DNA of 28,760 nt from a virus. Numbering within the stretch: position 1 is the stretch's first letter; each line of letters starts with the position of its first letter. Below the pieces are notes generated by a model that was not told the origin of the DNA, did no database searches, and saw only the letters and a list, made by a program, of their open reading frames with translations. A program made the position numbers and the translations under genes. The stretch spans positions 1-28,760 of the IMG/VR virus record IMGVR_UViG_3300025652_000370. One strand, written 5' to 3'. Shown in pieces: positions 1 through 9,600 of the stretch.

Positions 1-167
1 ACCGACTGAGGCAGGCAGCTGGTTCACTGATACCGGATATGGCACCATCATCACTAATGGTGTTGATAGGCCTGTGCTGGTCAAGCCATGGCCCATGCCA
101 CAGAATGCCCTGGTTGTTGAATCCTTCTTGATACGTGACTTTGGGTTCACTGGCACACCCAGCGCCG
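1..167. repeat. Left copy of the terminal redundancy (circular join)
   Basis: These bases recur at 28594-28760 with one difference: C at 127 versus T at 28720, a silent TTC/TTT Phe change in the tail gene. The repeat lies inside one open reading frame that continues in frame across the join. It is therefore best read as assembly overlap of a circular or circularly permuted genome of 28,593 bp. A T7-type terminal repeat is of similar size, but those normally lie outside virion genes. Confidence 0.93.
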
Positions 168-1840
168 TTGACCCTCGCTTGAATCTTCCCATGCCCAAAC
201 CGGCTGCTGGGACACCAAAGTTTGACCCTCAAACGGGTGGAGGCGCAACCACGCTCTGGTGCCCTTCTGACACTCAGGGCATCCCTGATGGTGGGCGCTG
301 GGGCCTGGGGCTGGCTGACAATACTGCCAGCACCGCTGCAGATGGTGACAAGGTGTCCTTGTTTGGTTGGGCGGTCAGCTTCATCAGCACCACGGGCAGT
401 GAAGGGCCTGCAAGCACGCTGGCAACTGCCACATGGTCACTGCCAAAGGACCATGAAGGCTTCAGATATGCCTGCACGCTTGAAATACCAACAGGGCCTG
501 CTGGCACCGTGGCACGCAAGCTATACCGCACCACCAACTTCAGCGATGATGCCCCCAGCGCTGGTGATAGCACGCTGTATTTTGTTGACCTGCTCCGCAA
601 CAATGTTGATGACACGTACTTTGATGCCAACCAGACACGCACACTGGGGCAGCCAGCGCCAGTGGTGGCAACAGGACCACTGCCAGCACCGCGAGCACGC
701 TTTTCTGCGCTGTTTGCTGGCTGCCTATTCCTTGATGGTGGCATTGATGATGCCCGCACCTTGTACTTCAGTGCCCAGGGTCTAATTGAGCAGTTCAGTG
801 CTGATGCTTACATTGAGCTGGCTGCAGTGGGTGGTGGCATCACTGCGCTGTATGCCAGCTACACTGACTTGCTGGTGTTCAGAGAGAACAGCATTGACGT
901 TGTGCAGGGCTCCTTCAGCGCTGGCTTCACAGTCACCACCATCAGCACCAGTGTCACTTGCAGAGCGCCCCACAGCATTCAGGCAGTGCCTGGGCTGGGT
1001 GTTGTCTTCCTGGGCAATGATGGCGTGTATGCCATCACTGGTGGCTTCACTGGTGGTGCTGTCAGCGATGTCATCAACCTGACCATCAATCAAGACAAGA
1101 TCATCAAGCGCATCACACCTGACTGCCACGTCAAAGCGGTCAGCGCCTTCAGCGCAGCTGAAAGGGAGTACCAACTATATGTGCCAGTCGATGGCTCTGA
1201 TAGGCCTGGGCTGGGGCTGGTGCTGCACGTTGACCGGCTGCCCCAGGCAGCAGCGCTTAGCCCCTGGTCAACGCGGGTGGGCTTCCCAGTCGGGGCAGTG
1301 GCTACGCTGTACGATGGCACTGTGATCTTCGGACACCACACCGGCAATGAAACCGGCAACAGTACCAGCCAGCGTGGACTGTTTGTCCTTTCTGGCAGAC
1401 GCGCACTGGGTGCTGACATTGTGGGTGACACCATGACGTTCAACCCAGCGCCCACCAGCATCTATCGGTCAGCATGGTGGTCTGCTGGTGATGCCCAGCT
1501 GATGAAGCAGGTGACCTATGTGACAGTCTGGGTACTCACCACTGGTGCGCCCACCATCACCATGCGCCACTTCAAAGACTTTCAGCTGACGCCAGTGGCA
1601 GAGCGGACATACAGCGCGCAGCCCCCTGATGCTGAAGCACTGCCTGAGCTGGACAAAGTGGTGCTCGGGTCTGGCAGATACACCACTGAACGGCTGGTGC
1701 CCCTGCGCTTCTCTGTTGCCCACCAGTCTGCTTCATGGTTCTGCTTTGAGATTGAAACCATTCAAGACATCATCATCGTTGGCTATGAATACACCTTCAC
1801 CAGCAAGGGCATTCTGGTCACCATGGGGCCACGCGCATGA
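2..1840 (+). CDS. Tail nozzle/hub protein (gp12/gp10-like), 3' part of a gene split by the circle join
   Basis: This is the C-terminal 612 codons of a 725-aa protein whose start is at 28256. The reading frame is open from base 2, and GTG 74 is an internal Val, not a start. Segments such as ARFSALFAGCLFLDGG, ALYASYTDLLVFRENSIDVV and GLGVVFLGNDGVYAITGG resemble the repeated beta-propeller blades of podovirus tail nozzle proteins (T7 gp12, P22 gp10). These close the tail tube below the gp11/gp4-type adaptor, and the gene directly upstream (26886-28259) looks like such an adaptor. The family call is from motif style, length and gene order; a generic tail protein is the fallback. The stop overlaps the next start as ATGA at 1837. 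Confidence 0.72.
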   Translation, partial: PTEAGSWFTDTGYGTIITNGVDRPVLVKPWPMPQNALVVESFLIRDFGFTGTPSAVDPRLNLPMPKPAAGTPKFDPQTGGGATTLWCPSDTQGIPDGGRWGLGLADNTASTAADGDKVSLFGWAVSFISTTGSEGPASTLATATWSLPKDHEGFRYACTLEIPTGPAGTVARKLYRTTNFSDDAPSAGDSTLYFVDLLRNNVDDTYFDANQTRTLGQPAPVVATGPLPAPRARFSALFAGCLFLDGGIDDARTLYFSAQGLIEQFSADAYIELAAVGGGITALYASYTDLLVFRENSIDVVQGSFSAGFTVTTISTSVTCRAPHSIQAVPGLGVVFLGNDGVYAITGGFTGGAVSDVINLTINQDKIIKRITPDCHVKAVSAFSAAEREYQLYVPVDGSDRPGLGLVLHVDRLPQAAALSPWSTRVGFPVGAVATLYDGTVIFGHHTGNETGNSTSQRGLFVLSGRRALGADIVGDTMTFNPAPTSIYRSAWWSAGDAQLMKQVTYVTVWVLTTGAPTITMRHFKDFQLTPVAERTYSAQPPDAEALPELDKVVLGSGRYTTERLVPLRFSVAHQSASWFCFEIETIQDIIIVGYEYTFTSKGILVTMGPRA

Positions 1841-2499
1841 AGAAGTGGACACAGAGAGAAGCTGACCAGGGTGCAGCGGTCAGCCCTGGCGCCATCAATG
1901 ATGAGATGCGCGCACAACAGAGCAGCATCACCACGCTTGACCGTTCACAACTGCCCAGTGACTTTGTGGATGAAGCCCGGCTTGAACTGCACGCGCTGCA
2001 CCATGTCTGGGTGGTTGACCGCTGGGGCAGCACTGGTGAGCAGACTGCAGCAGTGGACACTGACACCCAGACTGCGCGCAGCTGGCGTGCAGCCAGCTAT
2101 CAAACCATCAGCGGTGGCTGGCAACCTGGCACCAGCGGCGCAGTCACGCTGACCGGCTTCAAGGGTGGGCACCTGTTCATAGAATGGTCAGGCAACAGCT
2201 ACGTGTTTGGCGCGCTGGCTGATGGCGTTAATGCAGGCTTCCCCTACAACCCAAAGTACATGCGCCTGCGCATCTTGGTGGCTGGTGTGGTCATTGCTGA
2301 GCGCAGGGGACCGGCCTATCACGAGCACTGGCGCATCTTTGGCACTGGCATCTTTCCCCCTGGTGACCTGGCAGTAGACTTTCAGTGGCGCTTGATTGAA
2401 CCCAGCATTGATGATGCTGTTGAAGTCACATCAGGTGAAAACATCATTCAAGGGCACCTTTACAGTCAGAAATATCTTGCAGTGGGGCGCTTCAGATGA
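1837..2499 (+). CDS. Putative tail fibre/appendage protein, 220 aa
   Basis: ATG 1837 overlaps the previous stop (ATGA). Residues 1-55 are polar and probably helical (AINDEMRAQQSSITTLDRSQ), resembling the virion-attachment ends seen at the start of many podovirus appendage genes. From about residue 90 the protein is beta-rich (GHLFIEWSGNSYVFGAL), as in receptor-binding or head/tail fibre domains. No catalytic motif is visible. It is the first of three consecutive genes with the same plan, a short helical N-terminus followed by a beta domain. Function is inferred from position after the tail nozzle and from composition only. Confidence 0.5.
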   Translation: MKKWTQREADQGAAVSPGAINDEMRAQQSSITTLDRSQLPSDFVDEARLELHALHHVWVVDRWGSTGEQTAAVDTDTQTARSWRAASYQTISGGWQPGTSGAVTLTGFKGGHLFIEWSGNSYVFGALADGVNAGFPYNPKYMRLRILVAGVVIAERRGPAYHEHWRIFGTGIFPPGDLAVDFQWRLIEPSIDDAVEVTSGENIIQGHLYSQKYLAVGRFR

Positions 2500-3404
2500 G
2501 CAGGATTATCAGACCAGCAGTGCAGGATGGTGAGTCTATTGACGCCACTGACCTGAACACCCGGTTCAGTGACTTCACCCAGACTGATTTAAACGCTTTC
2601 AACCACCGCAATGCAGCCTATGACCTGCCCCAGTTCAAAAACCCTGGCGCGTCATTGTTCGGCTTTATTGGCAAGTATCAGAACAGCATCATCATTGGCA
2701 AGAACGATTACAAGCACACTGCCAGTGTCACGGTGTCAGGCACTGCCACCACGCCACCAGCTGCACCATACGTGGTGGGGGATGGAGCCAGCCCAACTGT
2801 GATGAGCTTTGGAGCTGGTGGGCAAGCCGTGGCAGCCAATGAAGTGCTGCGCGTCTATTGGGATTTGTCAGTGTATCCCCACTGGGTGGGGTCAAGACCC
2901 TGGTCAGCTTACGATTACAATCTCATCAGTAATGGTGGTGGTGGTGGCACCGCTGTTGGCACTAATGGCAGCTGCTGGGGGTTCTGGCTTCAGTGGGACA
3001 TCACAAGCAATGGGCTGACGAACTTTGTCAATGTGCCGCAGCAGGGCAGTTTTGATACCAACCTGACTGGCAGCATCTATGGCAGCCCCCTGAGCGATAC
3101 CCAGGCAGCCAGCGTGGTGCCTGCCTACATTGACAGGGCACTCCCCAGCGCAGGCACTGTGCCAAACCCACCCACCCAGATTGCTGTTGGCTGGCGTGGC
3201 ATCTCAGGCGCTTGGTACTACCCCAGAACGTCAGGCACCCAGACCATCTATGGCCTGCGCCTTGTATTCACTGGGGTGCTGCATCCCTTCTACAATGCAG
3301 GCACCAGCAGCAACACCCTGGTGCATGATACCAGCTGGGCTGGTGATGCTCGCTTGTCATACAATGGTGGCAAGATGAATGCCTTCATCCAGCGGATAGG
3401 CTGA
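2496..3404 (+). CDS. Putative tail fibre/appendage protein, 302 aa
   Basis: ATG 2496 overlaps the upstream stop by four bases. The N-terminus (DATDLNTRFSDFTQTDLNAF, residues 13-32) looks like a short helical anchor. The remainder is rich in Gly, Thr, Ser, Tyr and Trp with alternating hydrophobic residues, including a Gly run (SNGGGGGTAVGTNG) near residue 147. This is typical of beta-structured phage surface proteins. Only the architecture matches its neighbours; I see no clear sequence repetition between them. It may carry host-range specificity. Family not recognised. Confidence 0.5.
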   Translation: MSRIIRPAVQDGESIDATDLNTRFSDFTQTDLNAFNHRNAAYDLPQFKNPGASLFGFIGKYQNSIIIGKNDYKHTASVTVSGTATTPPAAPYVVGDGASPTVMSFGAGGQAVAANEVLRVYWDLSVYPHWVGSRPWSAYDYNLISNGGGGGTAVGTNGSCWGFWLQWDITSNGLTNFVNVPQQGSFDTNLTGSIYGSPLSDTQAASVVPAYIDRALPSAGTVPNPPTQIAVGWRGISGAWYYPRTSGTQTIYGLRLVFTGVLHPFYNAGTSSNTLVHDTSWAGDARLSYNGGKMNAFIQRIG

Positions 3405-4123
3405 TGAGCTACACACCACCCAACAGCTTCAGCAATGGCACTGTGCTGACCAGTGCAGCGCTTGAAGGCAACAGCGATGCCCTGCGCGTCTACCTGCACC
3501 ACGCCATTGCTACTGGTGATGTGCAGGCAAGTCAGTGGATTCAGACGCGCCACATTCAGCCCCCATACTATGAACCCTTCACTGGGGTGCAGCATGGTGT
3601 CAGTGGTCACCAGGGTGGTCAGTGGGCTGGTGGTGCCAATGTCCGTCTGACCTTTGCCACCAAATACACCACGGGCGGTGGACGCAGCAGCACCAGCATC
3701 TTTGAGCGCCTGAGCAATACGACCTTCCAGATTGAAGTCAGGCAGCCAAACAGCATCATCTTGTATCACTACTGGTATGAGGCAGAAATCGGCCCTGATT
3801 ACAGCACTGGTGGTGGTCAGGTCAGCACTGAAGAAGACCGGCTGGTATGGATCGGTCCACACCTGGGCAAGCTTGACCTGGTGGGCAACAGCTTGGCATC
3901 ACTGCAGGAAGCCCAGAACCTTCAGGATGCCTGGAACGGAACATACCCAATAGGGGCGGTCAAGAGCATGCCTTATACCGGCGGATATGCCAGTCGTGAT
4001 GGCACCTTGCTGGACTTCAGAAGCGGTGCTGGAACGTATACCTATGGGCTCATCTATCACAGCCAGGTTGACCGCGTTGCAGTGGTGAACTGGGGCGTGG
4101 CTATCGAAGTTTACTACTTGTGA
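3404..4123 (+). CDS. Putative tail fibre/appendage protein, 239 aa
   Basis: The start overlaps the previous stop by one base (TGATG). The N-terminal pattern (FSNGTVLTSAALEGNSDALR, residues 8-27) is the third helical-anchor type in a row. After it comes a beta-rich region with Gly-rich turns (HQGGQWAGG, YSTGGGQ). No enzymatic motif is visible. Three adjacent genes with this design could encode parts of one hetero-oligomeric vertex or fibre, or interchangeable adhesins. The family is not recognised. Confidence 0.5.
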   Translation: MSYTPPNSFSNGTVLTSAALEGNSDALRVYLHHAIATGDVQASQWIQTRHIQPPYYEPFTGVQHGVSGHQGGQWAGGANVRLTFATKYTTGGGRSSTSIFERLSNTTFQIEVRQPNSIILYHYWYEAEIGPDYSTGGGQVSTEEDRLVWIGPHLGKLDLVGNSLASLQEAQNLQDAWNGTYPIGAVKSMPYTGGYASRDGTLLDFRSGAGTYTYGLIYHSQVDRVAVVNWGVAIEVYYL

Positions 4124-4132
4124 GGGCATGAC

Positions 4133-4771
4133 ATGGACCCGTTGACACTGGCACTGATTGCAGCAGGCGCAAGCAAAGCAGGCGCAGGCATTGCGCAGGG
4201 TATAGGCTCAGTCAGGGCTGCAAAAGCAATGCAGCTGACACCAGAGCAAGAAGATGAGCTGGCAGCGCTTGAGCGCGGTGATGGCTTGTCTGACCGTCGC
4301 CGTGGTGCGCTTGAATCTCGCTTCCTGCAGCAGCAGGCAGGGGTGCAGCGTCAGCTTGAAGCATCAGGCCTGCAGCAAGCCGCTGCGCGTGGTTTGGCTG
4401 GTGGTGTCAGTGGGCGTGATGTCTTCCTGCAAGAAGTGGCAGAAGCAGAGACTGCGCGCCAGGTCAGGCAGCAGCAAAACGTGCAGCTTGAGCAAGCCAG
4501 AGCAGAAGGGCTGGCACGCGCTGAAGCCCTGCGCATGCAGCGCGATCAAGCAGAAGCCCAGAGGCGTCAAGGCATTGCCCAGGCAGTCAGTCTGGGGATT
4601 GCTGGGGCTGGTGATGTGGTTGCCCAGCAGGCAGCAGGCATGCAGCAGGTAGCCCTTGCAGAAGCGCAGGCAGGGGTGCTGAGCACTGAAGAAGTGCTTG
4701 ACCAGCTTGAAACGGAGCTGGGTGAAGACTTTGACCTGATGTCAGGCATTAGCCTGACGTATGGAGCGTAA
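4133..4771 (+). CDS. Putative internal/ejection virion protein, 212 aa (gp14-like by position)
   Basis: A GAGGG site at 4122-4126 precedes ATG 4133. Residues 1-30 are Ala/Gly-rich and hydrophobic (LTLALIAAGASKAGAGIA), a possible membrane-active segment. Residues 35-170 are Ala/Gln/Glu-rich and probably one long coiled coil. The C-terminus is acidic. In T7-like phages a small hydrophobic internal protein of about 200 aa heads a block of three ejection proteins of increasing size (gp14, gp15, gp16). The same rising order appears here (212, 614, 1556 aa). The call rests on order, size and composition, not on a conserved motif. Confidence 0.5.
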   Translation: MDPLTLALIAAGASKAGAGIAQGIGSVRAAKAMQLTPEQEDELAALERGDGLSDRRRGALESRFLQQQAGVQRQLEASGLQQAAARGLAGGVSGRDVFLQEVAEAETARQVRQQQNVQLEQARAEGLARAEALRMQRDQAEAQRRQGIAQAVSLGIAGAGDVVAQQAAGMQQVALAEAQAGVLSTEEVLDQLETELGEDFDLMSGISLTYGA

Positions 4772-4774
4772 AAC

Positions 4775-6619
4775 ATGCCAACCACTGACTTTGCTGGCAA
4801 GCGACCGGCCTACATTGAGCGCTATGCGCGCACCATTGCAGCTGCGCAGCGCTATGACACCCTGACGCGCACCATTCAGAGTGAGCAGGACCGGCTAAAC
4901 TACATTGATTCGCTGCTGGCTGCAGAGCGTCAGACCCTGCTTGGCTTGCAGCAGACATTCAGAACGCCACCCACTGACACCACCCAGCTGGCTGCCCTGA
5001 TTAAAGAGTCATACAGCCTGGAAGACACAGCAAGACAGCGCGCCACTGGTGCTGCTGCTGCTGGTGCTGCTGCAGCCAGGGTGCCTGCTCAAGTCGCTGC
5101 AGACATCAGGCAGGCTGCCAGTCTGAACAATCCTGCACTGGTGCGCCAGCTGACCACTGAAGCGCTGGTGGGTGCTACCCCTGAGCGCGCAGCAAAGCTG
5201 GTGACATTGGCGCAGGGCACTGGTCTGCTGTCATCAGGTGACCTGCAAGAGCTGGTCACCATGCAGGGCAGGGCAACTGGCAGGGCACCTGCTGGTGGTG
5301 AGTCAGATGCAGAAGCTGAGCGCAGGCAGCAGCTGGGCAGCAGCCTTGAGGCCTTCTTTTTTGCTTCCCCTGCTGGCATCCGTGGTGGCTACGCTGGGCA
5401 GGACATCACCAGCCAGCGCACCTTGACCGCTTCAGCACTTAGGCAGCGCGCTGCTGGTGAAGAAGACGCTGCACGCAAGGCGCAGATTGAAGAACGGGCT
5501 GCAGCCCTTGATGCCAGCTCGTTTGCCACGGCTGATGATGCGCTTGACGCTGCGCTTGCTGTCATTCGCGCCACTGGTGACCCTGCGCAGATTGAAGACG
5601 AATATGCCCGCACCATTTATGAAGAAGCGCGCCAGAATCAGGCTTATCGTAATGATCAGCGCGCTGATTATGAGCAAGAGGTATTAGACAGCAGGAAGCA
5701 GCGCGCAGCACTGGAGCAGCGCAGAGCCACGGCCCCTGGTGCCAAGTATGTTGACCCCCAGCAAGAACTGCTTCGCAGGGAACTGACCGCCAGAGGCTAT
5801 GACTTTGAGCGCAATGGTGGGCGGTTTGTTCGCTACCAGAACACCCAGTATTATGACCCGCTGGTCAAGGCAGATGACATGCTGACCAGTGTCATCGAAG
5901 ACGGGCAAAAGCTTGAGCCTGTCAACAGAGCACAGCGCATGGCTGAAACCCTCGTCATGCAGTTTGACCGCACTGGTGACCCTTACAATGTGGACACCCT
6001 AAGCAAGCAACTGAGCAAGGCGCTGAAAGGTGATGAGCTGACTGACGCGCTGGCGTATGCGCTTGCCTTCAAGGAATATGAGAAGCGCAACCTGAGTGAC
6101 CCCACCCAGGCTGAAGCGCAGCGCAAGATGCGTGCAGCAGAGAAGGACCGGCAAGACAAGCAGAAGCAGCAAGCCCAGCAACTGAAGCGAGCAGAAGAAG
6201 CCGCTGCAGTCAGTGCTGACATGGCAGCAGCCCAGGTGCAGCAGATGCGCGCAGAGCGCCCAGACTATTCAGCGCTCTATGCCAGAGCACGCGCAGCCGG
6301 TCTGACGCCAGAGACTGCCCGTGGCATTGTAGAAGCCCAGCTGGCTGAAGACAGGGCACCAGCACCAGCACCAGCGCCTGCACCAGAGCCAGCACCAGCG
6401 CCAGCACCAGCGCCAGAGCCAGCGCCAGCACCAGCACCAGCACCAGCACCAGCACCACCACCAGTGGCACCAGCGCCTGCAGCAGCAGTGGCACCAGCAC
6501 CAGAGCCAGCGCCGCTGCCAGCGTCAGTGATGGCAGGTCAAGGGCTGCCAGGAAGCAGGGCAGCAGCACCAGTCATGGTGTATGACCCCACCACCAACAC
6601 CTTCAAGGCAAGGCAGTAA
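4775..6619 (+). CDS. Putative internal/ejection virion protein with Pro-Ala linker, 614 aa (gp15-like by position)
   Basis: ATG 4775 lies 3 nt after the previous stop, with GGAG near 4763. The protein is highly helical and charged, rich in Ala, Gln, Glu and Arg, with several probable coiled coils (residues 30-110 and about 430-510). Residues about 527-585 are a Pro-Ala-Glu low-complexity stretch (6358-6530), TonB-like in composition, which would form a stiff extended linker. This suits a virion protein that reaches across an envelope or packs along a tube during DNA ejection. No peptidoglycan hydrolase motif is seen. Assignment as the middle ejection protein is by position and size. Confidence 0.45.
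   Translation: MPTTDFAGKRPAYIERYARTIAAAQRYDTLTRTIQSEQDRLNYIDSLLAAERQTLLGLQQTFRTPPTDTTQLAALIKESYSLEDTARQRATGAAAAGAAAARVPAQVAADIRQAASLNNPALVRQLTTEALVGATPERAAKLVTLAQGTGLLSSGDLQELVTMQGRATGRAPAGGESDAEAERRQQLGSSLEAFFFASPAGIRGGYAGQDITSQRTLTASALRQRAAGEEDAARKAQIEERAAALDASSFATADDALDAALAVIRATGDPAQIEDEYARTIYEEARQNQAYRNDQRADYEQEVLDSRKQRAALEQRRATAPGAKYVDPQQELLRRELTARGYDFERNGGRFVRYQNTQYYDPLVKADDMLTSVIEDGQKLEPVNRAQRMAETLVMQFDRTGDPYNVDTLSKQLSKALKGDELTDALAYALAFKEYEKRNLSDPTQAEAQRKMRAAEKDRQDKQKQQAQQLKRAEEAAAVSADMAAAQVQQMRAERPDYSALYARARAAGLTPETARGIVEAQLAEDRAPAPAPAPAPEPAPAPAPAPEPAPAPAPAPAPAPPPVAPAPAAAVAPAPEPAPLPASVMAGQGLPGSRAAAPVMVYDPTTNTFKARQ
6358..6530 (+). repeat. Pro-Ala coding repeat (CCAGCACCAGCG units)
   Basis: Near-tandem 6-bp units encode Ala-Pro dipeptides, with Glu-Pro breaks at intervals, giving a long proline-alanine linker at the C-terminal end of the 614-aa protein. 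Such runs change length easily by slippage, so the exact copy number may vary or be mis-assembled. Confidence 0.85.
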
Positions 6620-6620
6620 G

Positions 6621-9600
6621 ATGAGCAGCTGGGTTGTCAATGGTGTCACGTATGACTTCCCTGATGATTACAGTGAAGCTGCTGTCATGGGCATCCTACG
6701 TGCTCAGGGCATCCTGCCTGCTGCTCAGCCACCACCAGAACTGCCACGGCTGCCTGCTGCACCGTTGACACCGTTTCAGCCCCCTGGCGCCATCAGTGCA
6801 GGCATCAGAGAAGCTGCCAGAGCAGAAGCAGAAGCAGAAGCTGCTGCAGCGGTGCTGCCTGCTGGCACTGACATTGGGGCGCGTATCGAGCGCACCACTG
6901 CTGACCTGGTGGCAGAAGCAGAGAAGCCCAGGCAGGCAGGCCTGCAGGCTGGCAGGCTTGATGAGCCCATGCCGGTTGAGACTGGCGGCATACCCCTGTT
7001 CAGGCGCTCAGCTATTCAGACAGTGCCTGCCTTTGTGGAGCGGCAGCCCACACCGCTGAGCGTTGCACCCTTCATCAGTGAAGAAGCCCAGCGCCTGACC
7101 AGAGAAGAACAACAGCGCGCTGCTGCTTCTTTTGACTTCCCAACCCCCCTGTCAGCATCCGTGGTGGGTGAAGTGCCCAGGCGCGCCATCAGGGATGCTG
7201 ACACTGACCAGCTGCGCACACCCACCACGGCTGAAGAAGTGCGTGAATCGTTCGCGCAGCAGCCGGTGATGACTGAAGAACAGGCAAGACGCGCAGAACG
7301 GGAGCTGGCAACGCAACAGCGTGAAATAGACAAGCGCATTGAAGCTGGTGAGGATGTTGGGTTCTTTGAGCGCAACCCTGGCAGCTTCCTGGGTGAAGTG
7401 CTTACCCAGCCTGACAAGGGTGCTGGCATTGTTGAAACCCCACTGGGGGCAGGGCTGCGCAGTGCCCTGGGCTATGTCAGCGCGCTGGCTGGTGAAGGCT
7501 ATTTCAGGGGCCTGGGGTATGAAGTCGATGCAGACGGGGTGCCCATTGACCCTGATGACATTGGCTTCAAGATCGCGCAGCTCAGGGAAGCCGCTGGTAT
7601 TCCAGAGGTATACGCCCCAGCCACTGGGGCCGGATATTCCACCATCCCCCTGCCAGGGTTTGCCACGCGCAGAGAACAGGTTGTGCCCACACGATTTGAC
7701 CCCACTGGCAGCAGACGGGTTGACCCTGATGCTGACAGCTTTGCCCTGCGCATTGCGCAAGCTGTTGCCAAGGGGCGCACCCTGGGGGATGACTATGCCA
7801 GTGCGCCTGCTGTGCGTGACTACTATGAAGCCGTATTCAATGACCCTGATGCAGCCTATTATGCAGGCCTGATACCTGAGATTTTCACCCCTGCAGGCCC
7901 TGGCACCGCTGCCAGAGCAGGCAAGGCAGCTGCAGGCGCAGTCATCAGCCGGATTGATGCGCAGCCCTTCCTTGAAGCCGTGGCAGCAGCAGAAGCAGCA
8001 AGTCGCGCAGCCACCACTGCTGCTGACTTCAGCACCCCAGCTGGCAAGGTTGCCATTGAAGCAGGGCAGCAAGCGCAGAGAAGCGCAAGCCTGCTGGCAT
8101 CACCAGTGGTGGGCAAAGTGGCTGACTTTGTGGCTGCAGTCAAACCCGGCAAGGCTTCTGATGGCAGGCTGGTGCGCAGGGTAGCTGAGCGCGTGCTTGA
8201 CCGCTCAGGCCTGGGCAGTGACCTGGCAGCAGCAAAAACAGCCATCAAGCCCAGCAGCAACACCATTGCAGAAGTCATGACTGATATACGTGGTGCGCTG
8301 CCAGCCCAGGCAGCACCACTGACTGCACGGATAGAACGTCAGATCCTGCGCAACGTGCCTGATGACTTCACCCTGGTGACTGACACGCTGGCAGTGCCCA
8401 GGGGCTTTGCCCAGCAGGCAAGGCAGCGATTGACAGAACTGCGCACTGATGTCTTCTTCAAGACAGCAGAAGACATGGCTGCAGAACTTGACACGCTGGC
8501 AGATGGTGCGCGTGGTGATGTGGCTGATGCCCTGCGCTCTGCAGCGCGTCAAGTGGTGGAAGTGGCGCAGGCTGCTGATGGTCGCCCGGTCTATGGTTTC
8601 AAGGGGTTGCCAGCGCGCACCAGAACCGTAGTAAAGTCAGCCCTGGGCAGGCTAAATCTTACCCCCACTGCTGTTGCACGCTTTGAGAAGCGCACCCCTG
8701 CTGACTTTGTAAGGGCTGAAGCCACGGCACTGAGCAGGGAAGCTGCTGACCGGCTGCGCAATGCTGATGACTGGGTTGATGTGGCGCCTGCTGATGTCAG
8801 GGCTGCTGTCAATCTGAGACAGACCAGAGGCCTGCAGCGTGCGCTTCCTGGGCAGCTGCGCAACACCAGAGACTTGACGGCTGCCCAGCTGCGCTTCAGA
8901 AGTGCTGACGCTGGGCTGATGGCTGCACTGCAGAGCAGCAAGACCCTGAGCAGTCCTACATTCAGACGGCTGCGCGCAGCCCTGAGCCGTGGCACCCTGA
9001 CAGAGACTGCAAGCGGTGCCATGGCAGCCCAGCGCATCAGGCAGGCCAGTCAGGAAGCACTGCGCACCCTGAGCAGGCAGCTATATCAGCTGGCGCGTCA
9101 GTATGGCTCTGTTGATGAGGCCATGACTGTGATGCTGAAGCAGCAACTGCTGGCTGCTGGTGTCAGGGCTGATGTGGCTTGGAAGCGCGTGCTGGGCAAC
9201 CTGTATGGTGAAGCCCAGGCAGAAGAAGTGCTAAGCCTAATGCAGCGCTATGACATCCCTGCTGATGGTTACCCCAGTGTGGATGCCATCAAGGCGCTTG
9301 ACCTGGCGCTTACCAAGCGTGGTGACTTGCCAGGGCTTGCCACCACTCTGCCAGGGTTTGCACCGGACTATCACCGGGCATTCTTGAAAACAGTGATGGA
9401 AGAAGGCATCAGGCGAACCCTGATAGCTGACCGGCGCATAGCAGAAGCAGCCGGTGCTGGTGTTGATGTGGCTGAAGAACTGGGGCTGGCAACGCCACTG
9501 CCTGCAGGCTTCAAACTTGCCCAGGAACAGATTGACGCGCTGAAGCGCACTGCAGCCGTTGACCCTGCTGCTGCCAAGGTTGACACTGAAGCGGTGCCCC

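Noticed and set aside
1-167. T7-type direct terminal repeat
   Set aside because: The repeat lies within one continuous tail gene and is not at a transcription boundary; circular overlap is simpler.
74-1840. Tail gene starting at GTG 74
   Set aside because: The frame is open to base 2 and continues in phase from ATG 28256 through the circle join.
3290-3862. 190-aa leftward open frame
   Set aside because: It spans two well-supported rightward genes joined by a stop/start overlap.
7152-8072. 306-aa leftward open frame
   Set aside because: It is antisense to the 1556-aa gene, with no ribosome binding site, motif or neighbour support.
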